Shown here: positions 16,015 to 17,034 of the stretch, piece by piece
How positions within the stretch are numbered: position 1 is the stretch's first letter
How the letters are laid out: each line of letters opens with the position of its first letter
NCBI GenBank assembly: GCA_964650405.1
Contig: CAZYTO010000110.1
Span: forward strand, 1 to 17,034
From: CAZYTO01 sp964650405
Lineage (GTDB): Bacteria; Acidobacteriota; Thermoanaerobaculia; Gp7-AA8
Length of the DNA: 17,034 bases
Direction: 5' to 3'
Notes under the pieces: generated by a model
The model's input: the letters and a program-made list of their open reading frames with translations, nothing else
The model's database searches: none
What the model was told of the DNA's origin: nothing
Translations under genes and position numbers: made by a program

Positions 16015-16049
16015 CGCTCAAAGGCGCAAAAACTATGGCCTTTCGAGCG
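16015..16049 (+). terminator. Hairpin downstream of the Sua5-like gene
   Basis: CGCTCAAAGGC (16015-16025) pairs with GCCTTTCGAGCG (16038-16049) with a single bulged base, around a 12-base A-rich loop, followed by ATTT. It lies four bases after the stop codon. The T-run is weak, so its strength as a terminator is uncertain. The rest of the gap to 16181 is AT-richer, with no gene. Confidence 0.5.
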
Positions 16050-16181
16050 ATTTGCACAGAACTGTGAGCAACTTCGCTAAATCATTGATTCCCCGTGAGT
16101 TCGTTCCATAAGACCTCCTTCCTGGCCAAGCGGCTCAAACCCTTGACAACTCAGCTTTTCACTTTCCACAAATAGATTCGC

Positions 16182-16307
16182 GGGGTCCGTTGTCCGTTGT
16201 TCGTTCTTCGTTGTTCGTTCTTCGTCGCCCTGCCTGCAGGAAAGGATGATGAGCGGATGAGAACGAACAGACTCCCCACGAACAACGGACAACGAAGAAC
16301 GAACAAC
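16182..16307. repeat. Heptad inverted repeat element, copy 2
   Basis: Left arm units from 16182: GGGGTCC, GTTGTCC, GTTGTTC, GTTCTTC, GTTGTTC, GTTCTTC, GTCGCCC (to 16230). A 49-base spacer containing the palindrome CCTGCAGG follows. Right arm units are GAACAAC, GGACAAC, GAAGAAC, GAACAAC (16280-16307). The right arm pairs with 16196-16223 at 26 of 28 positions. The arms carry a unit variant (GTTCTTC / GAAGAAC) that copy 1 lacks, and both copies carry CCAC just before the right arm. The element lies just upstream of the hemQ promoter motif. Confidence 0.88.
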
Positions 16308-16316
16308 GAACCAGAC

Positions 16317-16322
16317 TACAAT
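16317..16322 (+). promoter_or_regulatory. -10-like hexamer TACAAT upstream of hemQ
   Basis: TACAAT ends eight bases before ATG 16331. The context CCAGACTACAATCCGCC nearly repeats the site before the M16 gene (CCAGCTACAATCCGGCC). The predicted transcript has a leader of about two bases or none. No Shine-Dalgarno sequence is present. Confidence 0.58.
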
Positions 16323-16330
16323 CCGCCATC

Positions 16331-17034
16331 ATGACCACCACCATCGAGACTCAGCCGAAGCCGGCGCCGCCCTCAGCCGAGACCGCGACGGCGCGCCAGT
16401 TCGTCAACTTCCAGTTCTTCCGCGTCGACCGCGCGTTCCGGAGCGAGCCGTGGCAGACCCGGGCGGACGCCAAGCGGGAGCTCGGCGAGATCATCGCCCG
16501 CTACACCGGCCCGATGATGATCCTCCCCTACTCCACGCTCGGCCTGAAGGCGAACGTCGACTTCATGCTCTGGCGCATCGGCTACGACATCGATCCGTTC
16601 CAGCAGATGGTGGCGGACCTCAACAAGTCGCTCATCGGCCGCTGGCTCGACATCCCCCTCTCCTACCTGTCCATGACCAAGCACTCGCAGTACGTCGACG
16701 AGCACGTGCACGAGGGGCAGGAGGGGCGGCGCTTGCGCATCGTTCCCGGTAAGCGGCCGTTCCTCTTCGTCTATCCGTTCGTGAAGACGCGCGACTGGTA
16801 CCTGCTGCCGATGAGCGAGCGCCAGCGCATCATGAACGAGCACATCGCCATCGGCCACAAGTACCCGCGGGTGAAGATCAACACGACGTACTCGTTCGGT
16901 CTCGATGACCAGGACTTCGTGGTGGCCTTCGAAGCCGACTCCGCCGCGGAGTTCCTCGACCTCGTCCAGGACCTCCGCGAGACCGAATCGTCGAAATACA
17001 CCGTCCGCGACACGCCCATGTACACCTGCCGGCG
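16331..17034 (+). CDS. hemQ: Coproheme decarboxylase HemQ (chlorite dismutase family), 3' end outside window
   Basis: The frame is open from ATG 16331 to the window end (234 codons), so it is nearly complete. After a Pro/Ala/Thr-rich N-terminus it has the family pattern: VNFQFFRVDRAFR, YPFVKTRDWYLLP (Tyr 148, matching the catalytic tyrosine region of HemQ), MNEHIAIGHKY (His 171, candidate proximal haem ligand), SFGLDDQDFVVAFEAD, and LVQDLRETESSKYTVRDTPM. HemQ converts coproheme to haem b in the coproporphyrin-dependent haem pathway, in the cytoplasm. True chlorite dismutases have a distal Arg and are otherwise similar, but the DDQDFVVAFE/LRETE/DTPMY pattern points to HemQ. Its promoter region carries the heptad repeat. 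Confidence 0.93.
   Translation, partial: MTTTIETQPKPAPPSAETATARQFVNFQFFRVDRAFRSEPWQTRADAKRELGEIIARYTGPMMILPYSTLGLKANVDFMLWRIGYDIDPFQQMVADLNKSLIGRWLDIPLSYLSMTKHSQYVDEHVHEGQEGRRLRIVPGKRPFLFVYPFVKTRDWYLLPMSERQRIMNEHIAIGHKYPRVKINTTYSFGLDDQDFVVAFEADSAAEFLDLVQDLRETESSKYTVRDTPMYTCR

Noticed and set aside
15970..16170. DnaA-box-like words (TTTACACAG, TGTGGAAAT, TTTCCACAAA) around the Sua5-like gene's end, suggesting an origin
   Set aside because: None matches TTATCCACA exactly, they are not clustered with consistent spacing, and no dnaA, dnaN or gidA gene is nearby.
16143..16178. TTGACA at 16143 as a -35 box of a promoter
   Set aside because: No acceptable -10 hexamer lies 16-18 bases downstream, and the better start signal for hemQ is TACAAT at 16317.

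Overview
The window is high-GC DNA from a bacterium with two membranes. It most likely comes from a metagenome-derived scaffold, because it carries a 10-N gap. My best guess for the lineage is Acidobacteriota. The basis is the gene order (assembly ATPase, PilM, PilN, PilO, PilP-like, TPR/cohesin-type secretin, several GspG-like pseudopilins), the GC-rich codon use, and a HemQ-type coproheme decarboxylase. This is inference; no rRNA marker is present.

Region 1 (1-8451, + strand) is a type II secretion / type IV pilus-like locus. It opens with the 3' part of a GspE/PilB-type ATPase and a terminator-like hairpin. Four genes with 4-base overlaps or nearly so follow: pilM, pilN, pilO and a PilP/GspC-like gene. 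Next come a secretin gene and three pseudopilin genes. Together they would build an inner-membrane platform, a periplasmic connector, an outer-membrane pore and a short pseudopilus. No platform protein (GspF/PilC) or prepilin peptidase is in the window. Two parts are unusual. The PilP-like protein carries a thrombospondin-type-3 calcium-binding repeat behind a 17-proline run. The secretin ends in a cohesin-like domain. The secretin gene is interrupted by the gap: the left edge carries about 185 bases of unrelated sequence that reads on the other strand like a MASE1 membrane sensor domain, and the right edge carries secretin-like sequence with one in-frame TGA.

Region 2 (8485-12195) holds two class I SAM-dependent methyltransferases. 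Between them, on the opposite strand, is a lower-GC gene for a secreted protein with an Ig/FnIII-like domain and a fascin-like beta-trefoil. A strong hairpin pair separates the convergent genes. About 600 bases upstream of the secreted-protein gene hold no convincing gene.

Region 3 (12196-17034, + strand) holds housekeeping genes: an M16 zinc peptidase, recN, a Sua5/YciO/YrdC-family gene and the 5' part of hemQ. The M16 and hemQ genes are each preceded by a large inverted repeat of 7-base units (GTTGTTC / GAACAAC) that ends 7-9 bases before a TACAATCCG promoter motif. Four genes (11326, 12323, 13694, 16331) have a -10-like hexamer ending 6-9 bases before the start codon, which suggests leaderless transcription.
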